Of a stretch of DNA of 64,000 nucleotides, positions 43,180-51,470 are shown piece after piece. The stretch covers positions 496,001-560,000 of the forward strand of contig NZ_CP102830.1 of assembly GCF_024730785.1 (NCBI RefSeq). Reading direction: 5' to 3'. The position numbers and the translations under genes are program-made. The first letter of the stretch is position 1. The number at the start of each line of letters is the position of its first letter. Below the pieces are notes generated by a model, which saw only the letters and a program-made list of their open reading frames with translations, was not told where the DNA came from and made no database searches. The DNA is from Pseudomonas sp. LS44. GTDB taxonomy: Bacteria; Pseudomonadota; Gammaproteobacteria; Pseudomonadales; Pseudomonadaceae.

Positions 43180-44835
43180 TCACTGCGCAGCTCCGAGCAG
43201 AATCCGTCCCGACGAGCAGGTCGCGGTGCCGCTGCGGAAGGCGAAATACAGCTTGCCGCGCGCGGCGTCGAAGCGCAGCGACAGCTGCAGGCGGTCACCG
43301 GGGCGCACCAGTTGCTGGAACTTCAGCACTTCCATGCCGGCGAAGCGCGGTGGCAGGTCGGCGATCAGTCGCCGCGCCAGCTGCTGCGCCCAGTCGATCT
43401 GCACCACCCCAGGCAGCACCGGCACCGTCGGGAAATGCCCGGAGAAGTGCGCGAGATCGAGCGGCACCTCGAGCTCCAGCTGCCATTCGCCGTCCTGCTC
43501 GACAGCGCTGAGCGGTTCGATCTGGGTCGGTCGTGGCGCGGCGAGCAGCGCCTCGACCTGCGCCTGGGCCAGCTTGCCCTGAGTGCTGTAGGGCAGTTGC
43601 GCGAGCAGGCGCCAGCGGCGTGGCAGGGCGATGGGTTCGCAATGCCCGGCGAGGTGGCGGCGCAGGCCATCGATAAGCGCGCGGCGGCCCTGGTTGCGCA
43701 GGGCATGCACGCCGGCCGGGCTCAGCGCCACTAGCGCGCCGAGAAACGCGCGGCCTTCCTGCACCACGCCGAGGCGCGCATCGCTGATCCACGGATGCAG
43801 CAGCGCCTGTTCCAGCGCCGGCAGCGCGATGCGTTTTTCTTCCAGCTTGACGATGCGGTCGAGGCGCCCACGCAGACGGAAGCGCCCGTCGGCGGCGAAC
43901 TCGGCGGCATCGGCGGTCTGTTCGACTTGTCCGGCCGGCAGGTAGGGTGAAGCGACGCGCAACGCGCCGTCCGGGTTGAGGCTCAGTTCGACGCCAGCGA
44001 ACGGCGTCCACAGCTCGCCGCCTTGGCGCCAGGCGATGCCGCCGGTTTCCGAACTGCCGTAGATTTCCGTCGGTGCCTGGCCGAGGCGTTCGTCGAGCGC
44101 CTGCGCCGCCTCGGCCGGCAACGGCCCGCCGGAGGAGAACACCCGGCGCACGTTGCGCAAGGCGGGCCAGTCGAGGTTGTCGCCCATCCGTTTAAGCAGG
44201 GCCGGACTGGCGACCCAGGCATAAGCGGCATGTTCCAGGCTCAAACGCTGTATATCCTCTGGAAACGGCTGCGCGCGGGATACAAACGGCCGGCCCGCAC
44301 ACAGCGGCCAGAGCACGCGAAACAGCAGGCCATAGATATGTTGCGCGGCGACGCTGCCGATCACCGTGGCCTCGCCCAGTTCGGCGCCCCACAGCTGCTC
44401 CAGCGCCTCGACCTCGTTGGCCAGCTGGCGCAGGGTCTTGGTGATCGGCTTGGGCGCGCCACTGGAGCCGGAGGTGCAGAGGATCAGCCGGCAGGCATCC
44501 AGATCCAGCGCCGCGGCGCCGAGCGCTGCCACGCTGGTGTCGACTTCCAGCTGGTCCAGCCACAGATCGACCTGTACGCCAAGGCGCTCGCGGGTCTGCG
44601 GCTGCGCATCGGCCGGCAGCAAGACCTCGACGCCGGCGCGCCAGGCGCCGAGCAGGGCGATGGCCAGTTCGCCGGCATCTTCTAAATAGAGGGCCAGACG
44701 CTGGATGCCGCGCGCCTGCAGCTGCGCGGCGAAGCGCAGCGCCTGGTCGCGTAGGGCGGCGTGGTCGAGATCGCTGGTGACCGGCCGGCCGGGCTGCGCC
44801 GTGAGCAGCAGCCGATCGAGGCTCAGCCAGCTCAT
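43180..44835 (-). CDS. apeH: Aryl-activating AMP-ligase fused to hotdog dehydratase (ApeH-ApeI)
   Basis: 551 residues from ATG 44835, which overlaps the membrane-protein gene by 4 bases. Residues 1-430 are an ANL adenylating domain: P-loop LCTSGSSGAPKP (119-130), YGSSETGG (259-266) and the catalytic Lys421 in YSTQGKL. Residues 443-551 are a separate FabA/FabZ-like hotdog with HFPTVPVLPGV at 467-477 (His467). In Xenorhabdus these functions are separate proteins, ApeH and ApeI, as I recall. It would activate the aryl starter for an ACP and, with the ApeP-like protein, dehydrate. A longer frame to 45423 is a shadow over the membrane-protein gene. Confidence 0.9.
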   Translation of the reverse strand: MSWLSLDRLLLTAQPGRPVTSDLDHAALRDQALRFAAQLQARGIQRLALYLEDAGELAIALLGAWRAGVEVLLPADAQPQTRERLGVQVDLWLDQLEVDTSVAALGAAALDLDACRLILCTSGSSGAPKPITKTLRQLANEVEALEQLWGAELGEATVIGSVAAQHIYGLLFRVLWPLCAGRPFVSRAQPFPEDIQRLSLEHAAYAWVASPALLKRMGDNLDWPALRNVRRVFSSGGPLPAEAAQALDERLGQAPTEIYGSSETGGIAWRQGGELWTPFAGVELSLNPDGALRVASPYLPAGQVEQTADAAEFAADGRFRLRGRLDRIVKLEEKRIALPALEQALLHPWISDARLGVVQEGRAFLGALVALSPAGVHALRNQGRRALIDGLRRHLAGHCEPIALPRRWRLLAQLPYSTQGKLAQAQVEALLAAPRPTQIEPLSAVEQDGEWQLELEVPLDLAHFSGHFPTVPVLPGVVQIDWAQQLARRLIADLPPRFAGMEVLKFQQLVRPGDRLQLSLRFDAARGKLYFAFRSGTATCSSGRILLGAAQ

Positions 44836-45377
44836 GCGAACCTCCGCACGCGCTGGCGTACCAGCCATTCGCCGGCGAACAGCAGACCCATCAGCAGGTA
44901 GGCGATCAGGCCGTTGTACAGCGTCCACCAACTGAGCGGCGCCCACAGGGTCAGCGCGGCGGCGATCAGGCCGTTGGCGAGGAAAAAGCACGCCCAGACC
45001 TTGGTCACCTGGCGCGTGTAGCGCACCGCGACCGCCGGCAACTCGGGCTCGCGCAGGCGCGCCAGGCGCTCGACCAGCGGCGGACCGAAAGCCAGGCTGA
45101 GGCCGAACAGGGCCAGTAGCAGCGTGCTCATCAACACCGGATACCAGCGCAGCAGCAGCGGCTCGCCGGCGATGCCCAGCAGCAGGCAGAACGCCAGGGC
45201 GGCCACGGCCATACAGCGCCCGCCTGGGCGCTGTCCGCGACTGAGCATGCGCGCCAGCCACAGACCGCCGAGCAGCCCGGCGAACACCCGTGGCGACAGG
45301 TGCTCGATGCCGTAATAGACGGCGAACGGGTAGGCGAGGCCGGCCAACACCAGTATCAGGCCGAGCAGACGACTCAT
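44832..45377 (-). CDS. Cluster membrane protein, COG4648-like (ApeG type)
   Basis: 181 residues, about five to six hydrophobic helices (5-22, 28-43, 53-68, 77-98, 123-147, 150-170) and few polar motifs. VTKVWACFFLANGLIAAAL and WWTLYNGLIAYLLMGLLF are typical of COG4648 proteins found between the ACP and ligase genes of aryl polyene clusters. Function unknown; its constant position beside the ACP and ligase genes suggests a membrane partner of the synthase. Confidence 0.82.
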   Translation of the reverse strand: MSRLLGLILVLAGLAYPFAVYYGIEHLSPRVFAGLLGGLWLARMLSRGQRPGGRCMAVAALAFCLLLGIAGEPLLLRWYPVLMSTLLLALFGLSLAFGPPLVERLARLREPELPAVAVRYTRQVTKVWACFFLANGLIAAALTLWAPLSWWTLYNGLIAYLLMGLLFAGEWLVRQRVRRFA

Positions 45378-45631
45378 GCGCTGGTCGAATTGACCAGGCG
45401 GTACACGGCCTCGACCACGTCACCGACCGTGCGCACCGACTTGAACTCCTCGGCGGCGATTTTCTTGCCGGTCTGGCGTTTGATGTGATCGATCAGGTCG
45501 ACGGCGTCGATGCTGTCGATTTCCAGATCCTGATAAAGGTTGGCTTGCAGGGTGATCTGCTCGGCATCTAGCTCGAATAGTTCGACCAGGGCGTCGCGCA
45601 GGGTGGCGAAGATCTCTTCACGGGTTTGCAT
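45374..45631 (-). CDS. apeF: Acyl carrier protein 2, ApeF-like
   Basis: 85 residues from ATG 45631, preferred because AAGGA is placed 7 bases upstream; a GTG at 45646 overlapping the previous stop is the alternative and would add five residues. The phosphopantetheine site is Ser40 in LEIDSIDAVDL. Overlaps the membrane-protein gene by 4 bases. No phosphopantetheinyl transferase gene is present in the window, so a housekeeping one must act on it. Confidence 0.9.
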   Translation of the reverse strand: MQTREEIFATLRDALVELFELDAEQITLQANLYQDLEIDSIDAVDLIDHIKRQTGKKIAAEEFKSVRTVGDVVEAVYRLVNSTSA

Positions 45632-45642
45632 GGTGCTGTCCT

Positions 45643-45903
45643 TCACGCGGCTTGGCGGGCGGTGACGAAGGCCGCCAGGCTAGCCACGTTGGCGAAATGG
45701 CTGCGGGTGTCCTTGGCTTCGGCGTCGATCTTGATGCCAAAGCGCTTCTGGATCGCCAGACCCAGTTCCAGGGCGTCCACCGAGTCGAGGCCCAGGCCGT
45801 CGCCGAACAGGGTGAGATCGGCGGCGATGTCTTCGGCGACCATGTCTTCGAGCCCGAGGGATTCGATGATCAGGTTTTTGATCTCAAGTTGCAGATCGCT
45901 CAT
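45643..45903 (-). CDS. apeE: Acyl carrier protein 1, ApeE-like
   Basis: 86 residues with the phosphopantetheine attachment Ser41 in LGLDSVDALELGL. The helix I start (LQLEIKNLIIESLGLEDM) is typical. Two adjacent, clearly different ACPs are characteristic of aryl polyene clusters; one is thought to carry the starter or polyene and the other may serve transfer to the lipid, but which is which cannot be told here. Overlaps the acyltransferase gene by 20 bases. Confidence 0.92.
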   Translation of the reverse strand: MSDLQLEIKNLIIESLGLEDMVAEDIAADLTLFGDGLGLDSVDALELGLAIQKRFGIKIDAEAKDTRSHFANVASLAAFVTARQAA

Positions 45904-46693
45904 CTTTGGCGAGCTCCTTTATAAAGTGCTGGTGCAGGTAATCGTTGAGCTTGCGCGAGGCTATCGGCGCCGCACTCTGAGAGCTGAATTGTTCGGGAGC
46001 GATATCCTCGCCGACGTGCAGGCGGATGTGAAAACGTCGCGACGGAATGCTGTACCACGGCTCGGCCTTGGTCAGAGTGGTCGGCGTGACGCTGATTACC
46101 ACCGGGGTGATGACTCGCGCGCCGCGCAAGGCGATGGCCGCGGCGCCGCGGTGAAACTCGGGCGGCTGCCCCGGCGTGGTGCGCGTGCCTTCGGGAAACA
46201 CGATCAAAGTTTGTCCGTCACGCAGCGCGGCGGCCGCCTCATCGAGCATGTCCAGGCTGCCGCTGTTGCTGATGTAGCCGGCGGCGCGGATCGGCCCGCG
46301 CATGCACGGGTTGTCCCACAGGCTCTGTTTGACCACGCAATTGGCGTCGCGGATGAAGGCGATCAGCGTCACCACATCAATCAGCGACGGGTGGTTGGCG
46401 ATCACCATCTGCCCGGGCCGGCCGAGGCGCTCGATACCTTCCACCGTATAGGTGAGCACGCCGCTGCGGTACATGAACTGCACGAACCAGCGGAAGCTCC
46501 GGCTCACCGTGGCGCGTGCACGGCTACGGTGGGTCAGGGCATCGCCGGGCAGCAGGGCCAGCAGCGGGAACACCACCAGTCGCAGCAGCAATCCGCCGAT
46601 GCCGAATAGCGTAAAGCTCAGTCCGGTAGCGATCAGGCGCCATGCATAGGGCGCGCTGTAGCGACTCACGGCTGCGTGCGTGACCAGTTCCAT
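45884..46693 (-). CDS. 1-acyl-glycerol-3-phosphate-type acyltransferase of the aryl polyene cluster
   Basis: 269 residues from ATG 46693, which overlaps the chain-length-factor gene by 28 bases and has GGAAA upstream. One membrane helix (about 20-48) precedes the PlsC-type domain with NHPSLIDVV (NHxxxxD) and FPEGTRT. Likely adds an acyl group when the aryl polyene lipid is assembled. Second acyltransferase of the operon, of a different family from the LpxL-like one at 41387. Confidence 0.87.
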   Translation of the reverse strand: MELVTHAAVSRYSAPYAWRLIATGLSFTLFGIGGLLLRLVVFPLLALLPGDALTHRSRARATVSRSFRWFVQFMYRSGVLTYTVEGIERLGRPGQMVIANHPSLIDVVTLIAFIRDANCVVKQSLWDNPCMRGPIRAAGYISNSGSLDMLDEAAAALRDGQTLIVFPEGTRTTPGQPPEFHRGAAAIALRGARVITPVVISVTPTTLTKAEPWYSIPSRRFHIRLHVGEDIAPEQFSSQSAAPIASRKLNDYLHQHFIKELAKDERSAT

Positions 46694-47382
46694 TGGCGCT
46701 TTTTCCAGTGATGGTGAAGGGAAACCTGCTCGGTGCTCAGCGCACGCAGCAGGTTGAGCGGGTGCGGCCATTCGAGCGGCTGGCCAGCCTCGCCGGCGTG
46801 CAATTCCAGCTGCCACTCGGTGCCGGGAGTCAGCAGCAGGGCGAGGGCATAGGGGAACGGCACATCATCGATCTGGCTGGCGTACAGCGCCGGCGGTGCT
46901 TCTTCGGCAATCACCACCAGTACCGCGGGGGCGCCTTCGGCGAGCAAAGTCCCGGCTTCGAGCATCGCATGTTCGAGGCCATCGCCTTCGGCGGCCAGGG
47001 CGGTCATTTCGCTGGTATCGCCGCGTTGAATCGACCACAGGCCGATGATCGCGTTGTGCACCGAGAGACTGAACTGGGTCGGCGACAGCGGTTCGCTGCG
47101 CACCAAATCGCTGAGGATCGCCAGGGTGCGCGGCGTTTCACCATGCCGCGAGGTGAACACCAGCGGCAGGTGGCCGTAGCGTTCGGCCAGCGGCCAAGCG
47201 ACATGGAACAACATCCGCGCCAGGCGGCTGAGACGGCGACGTTGCAGGGCGGGGAGGAAGCTGACATCCGGTTGTTGGCCGTCGTCGGCGACGAGTGCCG
47301 GCGCCTGACTCCACGCGCGCCAGTCGGCAGCCGTGTCCAGGCCCGGTGCCCAGGCACGCCATTGTTCGATCCTGAAATACAT
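46666..47382 (-). CDS. apeC: Ketosynthase-like chain-length-factor protein, ApeC-like
   Basis: 238 residues, about half the size of a full ketosynthase. It matches the N-terminal ketosynthase-like domain family (Ketoacyl-synt_2): LSPTQFSLSVHNAIIGLWSI aligns with the active-site strand, but Val108 occupies the position of the nucleophilic Cys, so it cannot condense. In the studied system ApeC pairs with ApeO to form an unusual KS-CLF. First gene of the operon, from ATG 47382, 88 bases or so behind a predicted promoter. A longer open frame to 47523 includes the promoter and is rejected. Confidence 0.85.
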   Translation of the reverse strand: MYFRIEQWRAWAPGLDTAADWRAWSQAPALVADDGQQPDVSFLPALQRRRLSRLARMLFHVAWPLAERYGHLPLVFTSRHGETPRTLAILSDLVRSEPLSPTQFSLSVHNAIIGLWSIQRGDTSEMTALAAEGDGLEHAMLEAGTLLAEGAPAVLVVIAEEAPPALYASQIDDVPFPYALALLLTPGTEWQLELHAGEAGQPLEWPHPLNLLRALSTEQVSLHHHWKKRQWNWSRTQP

Positions 47383-47476
47383 CACATGCGAGCTCTTTGT
47401 GGCCCTTCGCGGGCGTCCCTTCCATAGGCTTTGCGAACGGCCAGCCTGTCGAAAGGAGCCATAGCAGGCTGCTGGC

Positions 47477-47505
47477 ATTATCCAGAGCGAGCCGGCGCCA
47501 GGCAA
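47477..47505 (-). promoter_or_regulatory. Candidate sigma70 promoter of the aryl polyene operon
   Basis: On the minus strand TTGCCT (47505-47500), a 17-base spacer and GATAAT (47482-47477). It predicts an untranslated leader of nearly 90 bases. The 235-base gap also contains the parA promoter, which I could not locate. Confidence 0.45.
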
Positions 47506-47617
47506 ATTTTGGTTACATCTCATTGTCAGACAGCTCGTACCATCGGTCTTTCATCTCGCCGTTGTCATGGCCTTTGCATAGACTCCACGGCTATCCATGG
47601 AATTAGGGAGGTGTCCG

Positions 47618-48388
47618 ATGCGGCGCGTGGTATTCAATCAGAAAGGCGGGGTGGGCAAGTCGAGCATTGCCTGCAATCTGGCGGCGGTGAGCGCGGCGGA
47701 GGGTTACCGCACGCTGCTGGTTGACCTCGACTCCCAGGCCAACTCGACCCATTACCTGACCGGCCTGAGCGGCGATGACATTCCCATGGGCATCGCTGAT
47801 TTCTTCAAGCAGACCCTGTCGTCCGGGCCGTTCGCCAAGAAGGGCAAGGTCGATATCTACGAGACGCCGTTCGACAACCTGCACGTGATCACCGCCACCG
47901 CCGAGCTGGCCGACCTGCAGCCCAAGCTCGAGGCGAAGCACAAGATCAACAAGCTGCGCAAATTGCTCGAAGAGCTCGACGAGGATTACGACCGGATCTA
48001 CCTGGATACCCCGCCGGCGCTGAATTTCTATGCGATTTCCGCACTGATCGCCGCTAATCGTTGCCTGATTCCTTTCGATTGCGACAGTTTCTCCCGCCAG
48101 GCGTTGTATGGCCTGATGCGCGAGATCGAGGAGCTCAAGGACGACCACAACGAGGAGCTGGAGATCGAAGGCATCGTGGTCAACCAGTTCCAGCCGCGCG
48201 CCAGCCTGCCGCAGCAGCTCCTCGATGAACTGATTGCCGAGGAGCTGCCGGTGCTGCCGGTGTACCTGATGAGTTCGGTGAAGATGCGCGAGTCGCACCA
48301 GGCGTGCAAACCACTGATTCACCTCGATCGCAACCACAAGCTCAGCCAGCAGTTTGTCGAGCTGCACCGCTTGCTGGAAGCCGAGTAA
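47618..48388 (+). CDS. ParA-family ATPase
   Basis: 256 residues from ATG 47618, with GGGAGGT directly upstream. Deviant Walker A KGGVGKSS starts at Lys9, DLDSQANST is the Walker A-prime region and [12 protein letters not shown] the Walker B. This is an orphan ParA/MinD-type ATPase with no ParB gene beside it; the chromosomal parAB locus is elsewhere in pseudomonads. The same gene stands next to the universal stress gene in P. aeruginosa. Probably positions some cellular cargo; which one is not shown by sequence. Confidence 0.9.
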   Translation: MRRVVFNQKGGVGKSSIACNLAAVSAAEGYRTLLVDLDSQANSTHYLTGLSGDDIPMGIADFFKQTLSSGPFAKKGKVDIYETPFDNLHVITATAELADLQPKLEAKHKINKLRKLLEELDEDYDRIYLDTPPALNFYAISALIAANRCLIPFDCDSFSRQALYGLMREIEELKDDHNEELEIEGIVVNQFQPRASLPQQLLDELIAEELPVLPVYLMSSVKMRESHQACKPLIHLDRNHKLSQQFVELHRLLEAE

Positions 48389-48417
48389 GCCCGCCATCCC
48401 CTCAGTCCGGCCCTGCA

Positions 48418-49212
48418 TCAGGCGCCGCGGCTGATCAGTACGTCGCACGGCGGTTGGCGCAGCAGGTGCTGGGTCAGGCCGCCGAGCAGCGCTTCGCTGA
48501 GCATGCTGCGGTTGTGCTGGCCCAGGGCGAGCAGCTGCGGGCGCCATTCTTCGATCGCCGCTTCCAGGCAGCTTTGCCGCTCACCCTGGCGGACGCCGTG
48601 TTGCAGTTGCCGGCCAGCGGGCAGCTTGGCGCGCTCGTCGGCCACCAACTGATCGAACAGCGTGCGCTGGCAATCCAGCTCCTCCTGCGCCTTCGCAGCG
48701 CGCACCGGGGCTACTTCGCAGATATGCAGGGCGTACAGACCGGCCTCGCTTGGCAGCAGGTGCTGGCCGAGCTGCAGGGCGGTGCAGGCGCTCAGCGAGA
48801 AGTCCAGGGCCACCAGCGCCTGGCGGTAGGGCTCCACCGGCTCGTGGACCGCCAGCAGCACCGGCACCTGGCTCTGCCGCGCGACGCGTTCCAGGGTGGT
48901 GCCGGCGAACAGCTCGGGGCGGCCCTTGTGGTGGGCGCCGAGGACTAGCAGGTCGACCGCCAGGGTCTTCAGCTGGCGGGCGATAACGTCGTGCGGCACG
49001 CCGCTGAGCAGCACCAGCTGGCTGTCGGCGACGGCGCAGGCGTTCAGGAGACGGCCGAGCTGGCCTTCGGTGACGTGGCGCAGGTCGGGGTGGTCGAGCA
49101 CATGCAGCAGGGTCAGCCGCGCACTGTGCTGGCGAGCCAGCAGGGCGGCGCGCTGCAGCGCCACGTCGGCTTCGCGGCTGAGGTCGTGGGCGATCAGAAT
49201 ATGGCGGAACAT
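48418..49212 (-). CDS. Tandem universal stress protein
   Basis: 264 residues forming two Usp domains: residues 1-137 (MFRHILIAHDLSREADVAL, ending DLLVLGAHHKGRPELFAGTT) and 138-264 (VALDFSLSACTALQLGQHLL to DVLISRGA). The first domain has a G-x2-G-x9-G-like ATP-binding end; the second is more divergent. Homologous Pseudomonas stress proteins are induced under oxygen limitation by Anr; a partial Anr-like site lies upstream at 49269. Monocistronic, convergent with parA. Confidence 0.9.
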   Translation of the reverse strand: MFRHILIAHDLSREADVALQRAALLARQHSARLTLLHVLDHPDLRHVTEGQLGRLLNACAVADSQLVLLSGVPHDVIARQLKTLAVDLLVLGAHHKGRPELFAGTTLERVARQSQVPVLLAVHEPVEPYRQALVALDFSLSACTALQLGQHLLPSEAGLYALHICEVAPVRAAKAQEELDCQRTLFDQLVADERAKLPAGRQLQHGVRQGERQSCLEAAIEEWRPQLLALGQHNRSMLSEALLGGLTQHLLRQPPCDVLISRGA

Positions 49213-49268
49213 GGCGCGTCTCCGGCGGCGGGATAGGCGCAGTCTGGAACGCGGAGGCGACGTCGGTG

Positions 49269-49282
49269 TTGCGCTGGATCAA
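49269..49282 (-). promoter_or_regulatory. Possible Anr/FNR-like half-conserved box upstream of the stress protein gene
   Basis: On the minus strand TTGATCCAGCGCAA compares with TTGAT-N4-ATCAA: the first half is perfect, the second matches in three of five positions. It lies about 60 bases before the start codon. No good -10 was found at the usual distance. Confidence 0.3.
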
Positions 49283-49378
49283 CGTCGCGCTGGGCGGCGT
49301 GGTCTTCTGCTGGGGGGCGCACCGTTTTCCCCGGAAAGCGCACGGCGTTTTGCCGAGCACGCCCGGCAAGCGGCTGGT

Positions 49379-49822
49379 TCAGTGCTTGCGCAGCTGGTAG
49401 ATGGCCCGGCTTTCCGCCACCACTTCGCCGCTGGCGTCGCGCAACTGCAGCTCCAGTGCGTACTCGGCCTTGCCGTTGGCCTGCGCTTCGGCTTGCAGGC
49501 GCTCGATGTCCTCGGCCGCCAGACGCGCCTCGACATGAATGTCGCCAGTCGCCGGGCGGCGGAAGCGCAGGTTGAGCTCTTTGACGATGGGGTAAAAGCG
49601 CTGATGGTCGAAGCTGGTAGCGAACAGGGCGCCGCCGGGGACTTCGGCGAGGGTGAACAGCGCGCCGGCGTACATGCTGCCGATGTGGTTCTCGTTGCCA
49701 GCCAGCGGGGCCAGCAGGCGCACGAAGCCGGGTTCGAGAATCTCAGCCTTGAGGTTCATGCGTTTGACGAAGGCGATCTTCTCTTCGGTCAACACGCGGG
49801 CGAGTGCGGTGGGTAAGGGCAT
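49379..49822 (-). CDS. DUF4442/YiiD-type hotdog thioesterase
   Basis: 147 residues from ATG 49822 (AGGAG upstream). The hotdog pattern is visible: NENHIGSMYAGALFTLAEVPGG (42-63) is the central helix region with Asn and Glu, and YPIVKELNLRFRRPATGDIHVEA the following strands. Members of this group are putative acyl-CoA or acyl-ACP thioesterases with unknown substrates. Not related to the pigment cluster thioesterase. Confidence 0.85.
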   Translation of the reverse strand: MPLPTALARVLTEEKIAFVKRMNLKAEILEPGFVRLLAPLAGNENHIGSMYAGALFTLAEVPGGALFATSFDHQRFYPIVKELNLRFRRPATGDIHVEARLAAEDIERLQAEAQANGKAEYALELQLRDASGEVVAESRAIYQLRKH

Positions 49823-49912
49823 GACGGCGCTCCTGGATTTGTGGAACTCCAGGCTAACCGCGGACCTTGGCAAGGCAATGGCCGCGCTGCGCACGCGGAT
49901 TGATGAAAACGC

Positions 49913-50347
49913 TCAAATACCGTGCTGGCCCAACCAGGCCAGCAGTTGTGGCAACGCCATGGCACCGCTCTGGCGCGCGGCTTCGACGCCGTTCTTGAAC
50001 AGGATCAGCGACGGAATCGAACGAATGCCCAGTTGCCCGGCCAGCTGCGGATGCGCCTCGCTGTCCAGCTTGGCCAGGCGGCAGCGGCCGAGCAGCTGGC
50101 TGGCGGCTTGCTCGAAGGTCGGCGCGAAAGCCCGGCAGGGCCCGCACCAGCTGGCCCAGACATCCACCAGCAGCGGCAGATCGCCCTTCAATTGACTGGC
50201 GAAGGCGGCGCCGCTCAGTTCGAACGGTGCGCCACTCATGACCGCCTGTTTGCAGCGTCCGCAACGTGGCGCGTCGGCGAGGCGCTCGGCGGGAATGCGG
50301 TTGAGGCCGTTGCAGTACGGGCAGGGGATCAGCAGGGATTCGGACAT
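49913..50347 (-). CDS. trxC: Thioredoxin 2 (TrxC type)
   Basis: 144 residues. A zinc finger with Cys9/Cys12 and Cys29/Cys32 precedes a thioredoxin domain with the WCGPC active site (Cys68, Cys71) and the cis-Pro in IRSIPSLILF. TrxC is a cytoplasmic disulfide reductase linked to oxidative stress. Single gene, 73 bases after the TauE gene and on the same strand. Confidence 0.95.
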   Translation of the reverse strand: MSESLLIPCPYCNGLNRIPAERLADAPRCGRCKQAVMSGAPFELSGAAFASQLKGDLPLLVDVWASWCGPCRAFAPTFEQAASQLLGRCRLAKLDSEAHPQLAGQLGIRSIPSLILFKNGVEAARQSGAMALPQLLAWLGQHGI

Positions 50348-50420
50348 GAGGCGGACTCCAGGGGCGGCTGCCGGGTTATCTGGAGTCGCGGGCGAGGAAA
50401 ATCAAGCGCGGCGCTTGGGA

Positions 50421-51395
50421 TCAGGCCAGGGCCTGGTAGATGTTGAAGGCGCTGATCAGGGTGATCAGGCAGCCAACGATGGTCAGCAGGACGCGTGCCG
50501 GCAGCTTCTTGCACAGCAGCGCGGCGAACGGTGCGGCGAACAGCCCGCCGAAGACCAGGCCGGCGACCATCATCCAGGTGCTCGGCTCGCCGGCCAGGAG
50601 GATGAACGAGGTGGCGCTGGAGATGGTCAGGAAGAACTCGGCGAAGTTCACCGTGCCGATCGTAGTGCGCGGGTCGCTGCCCGAGCCGAGCAGACTGCTG
50701 GTGACCACCGGGCCCCAGCCGCCACCGCCGGCGGCATCGACGAAGCCGCCGAACAGCGCGAGCTTGCCGACGTGCTTGGGCGTGCGGCGCTGGGCCACGT
50801 GGTGGTAGGCCTTGCTCAGGATGTACAGGCCCATCAGCAGCAGATAGGCGGAAATGAACGGTTTCAACGCCGTGCCGTCGACCTGAGTGACCAGGATCGC
50901 GCCGAGAATCGCGCCGATGATGCCCGGCAGCAGGAGGCGCAGAAACAGCGATTTGTTGACGTTGCCCAATTTGACGTGGGAGATCCCCGACAGGCCGGTG
51001 GTGAACACTTCGGCGATATGTACGCTGGCGCTGGCCGCCGCGGGTGAGGCGCCGGTCGACAGCAGGAACGTGGTGGCGGTGATGCCATAGGCCATGCCCA
51101 GCGCACCGTCGATCACTTGGGCGAAGAAGCCGACCGCCACTGCGCTCCAGAACGCCGGATTCTGCAGGGTGCGCTCGATGATCTCCAGACCGCTGGTGCT
51201 GCCGTTGCCGAAGAACAGCCGCCAGGCGAGAAACAGCAGCAGGCCGGCGAGGATCAGCACCGCCGCCCACATGGCGGCGCGCAGCACCGGATGGTCGTGC
51301 GGGTGCGAAACGAAGTCTTCGACCGGAGGCAGCCCTAATGCTTCGTGCTCCGCATTGAGCGGGCTTGGAGTGAAATCAAGATCACGAATTTTCAT
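50421..51395 (-). CDS. TauE/SafE-family sulfite or anion permease
   Basis: 324 residues: a hydrophilic N-terminal tail (1-38), one helix at about 40-60 and then about seven more in two repeats; GALGMAYGITATTFLLSTGASPAAASASVHIAE is the first repeat signature and GGGGWGPVVTSSLLGSG the second. The family moves sulfur-containing or other organic anions. Substrate unknown. The extended N-terminus is unusual for the family but begins with an ordinary ATG at 51395. Confidence 0.88.
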   Translation of the reverse strand: MKIRDLDFTPSPLNAEHEALGLPPVEDFVSHPHDHPVLRAAMWAAVLILAGLLLFLAWRLFFGNGSTSGLEIIERTLQNPAFWSAVAVGFFAQVIDGALGMAYGITATTFLLSTGASPAAASASVHIAEVFTTGLSGISHVKLGNVNKSLFLRLLLPGIIGAILGAILVTQVDGTALKPFISAYLLLMGLYILSKAYHHVAQRRTPKHVGKLALFGGFVDAAGGGGWGPVVTSSLLGSGSDPRTTIGTVNFAEFFLTISSATSFILLAGEPSTWMMVAGLVFGGLFAAPFAALLCKKLPARVLLTIVGCLITLISAFNIYQALA

Positions 51396-51470
51396 GCAGA
51401 GGCGGCCTGACAGCGGGTGGTAGAACAGGCGGATGTAACGCGGTCGGGCAAGATAATTGGCTTTGCTTAT

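Noticed and set aside
44836..45423. Longer start for the ligase-dehydratase gene
   Set aside because: The extension is a frame shadow over the membrane-protein and ACP genes with no ligase homology.
47618..48388. ParA gene as part of a plasmid or integrated element
   Set aside because: No parB, replication or integrase genes are near, and the same orphan parA stands beside the stress protein gene in P. aeruginosa.
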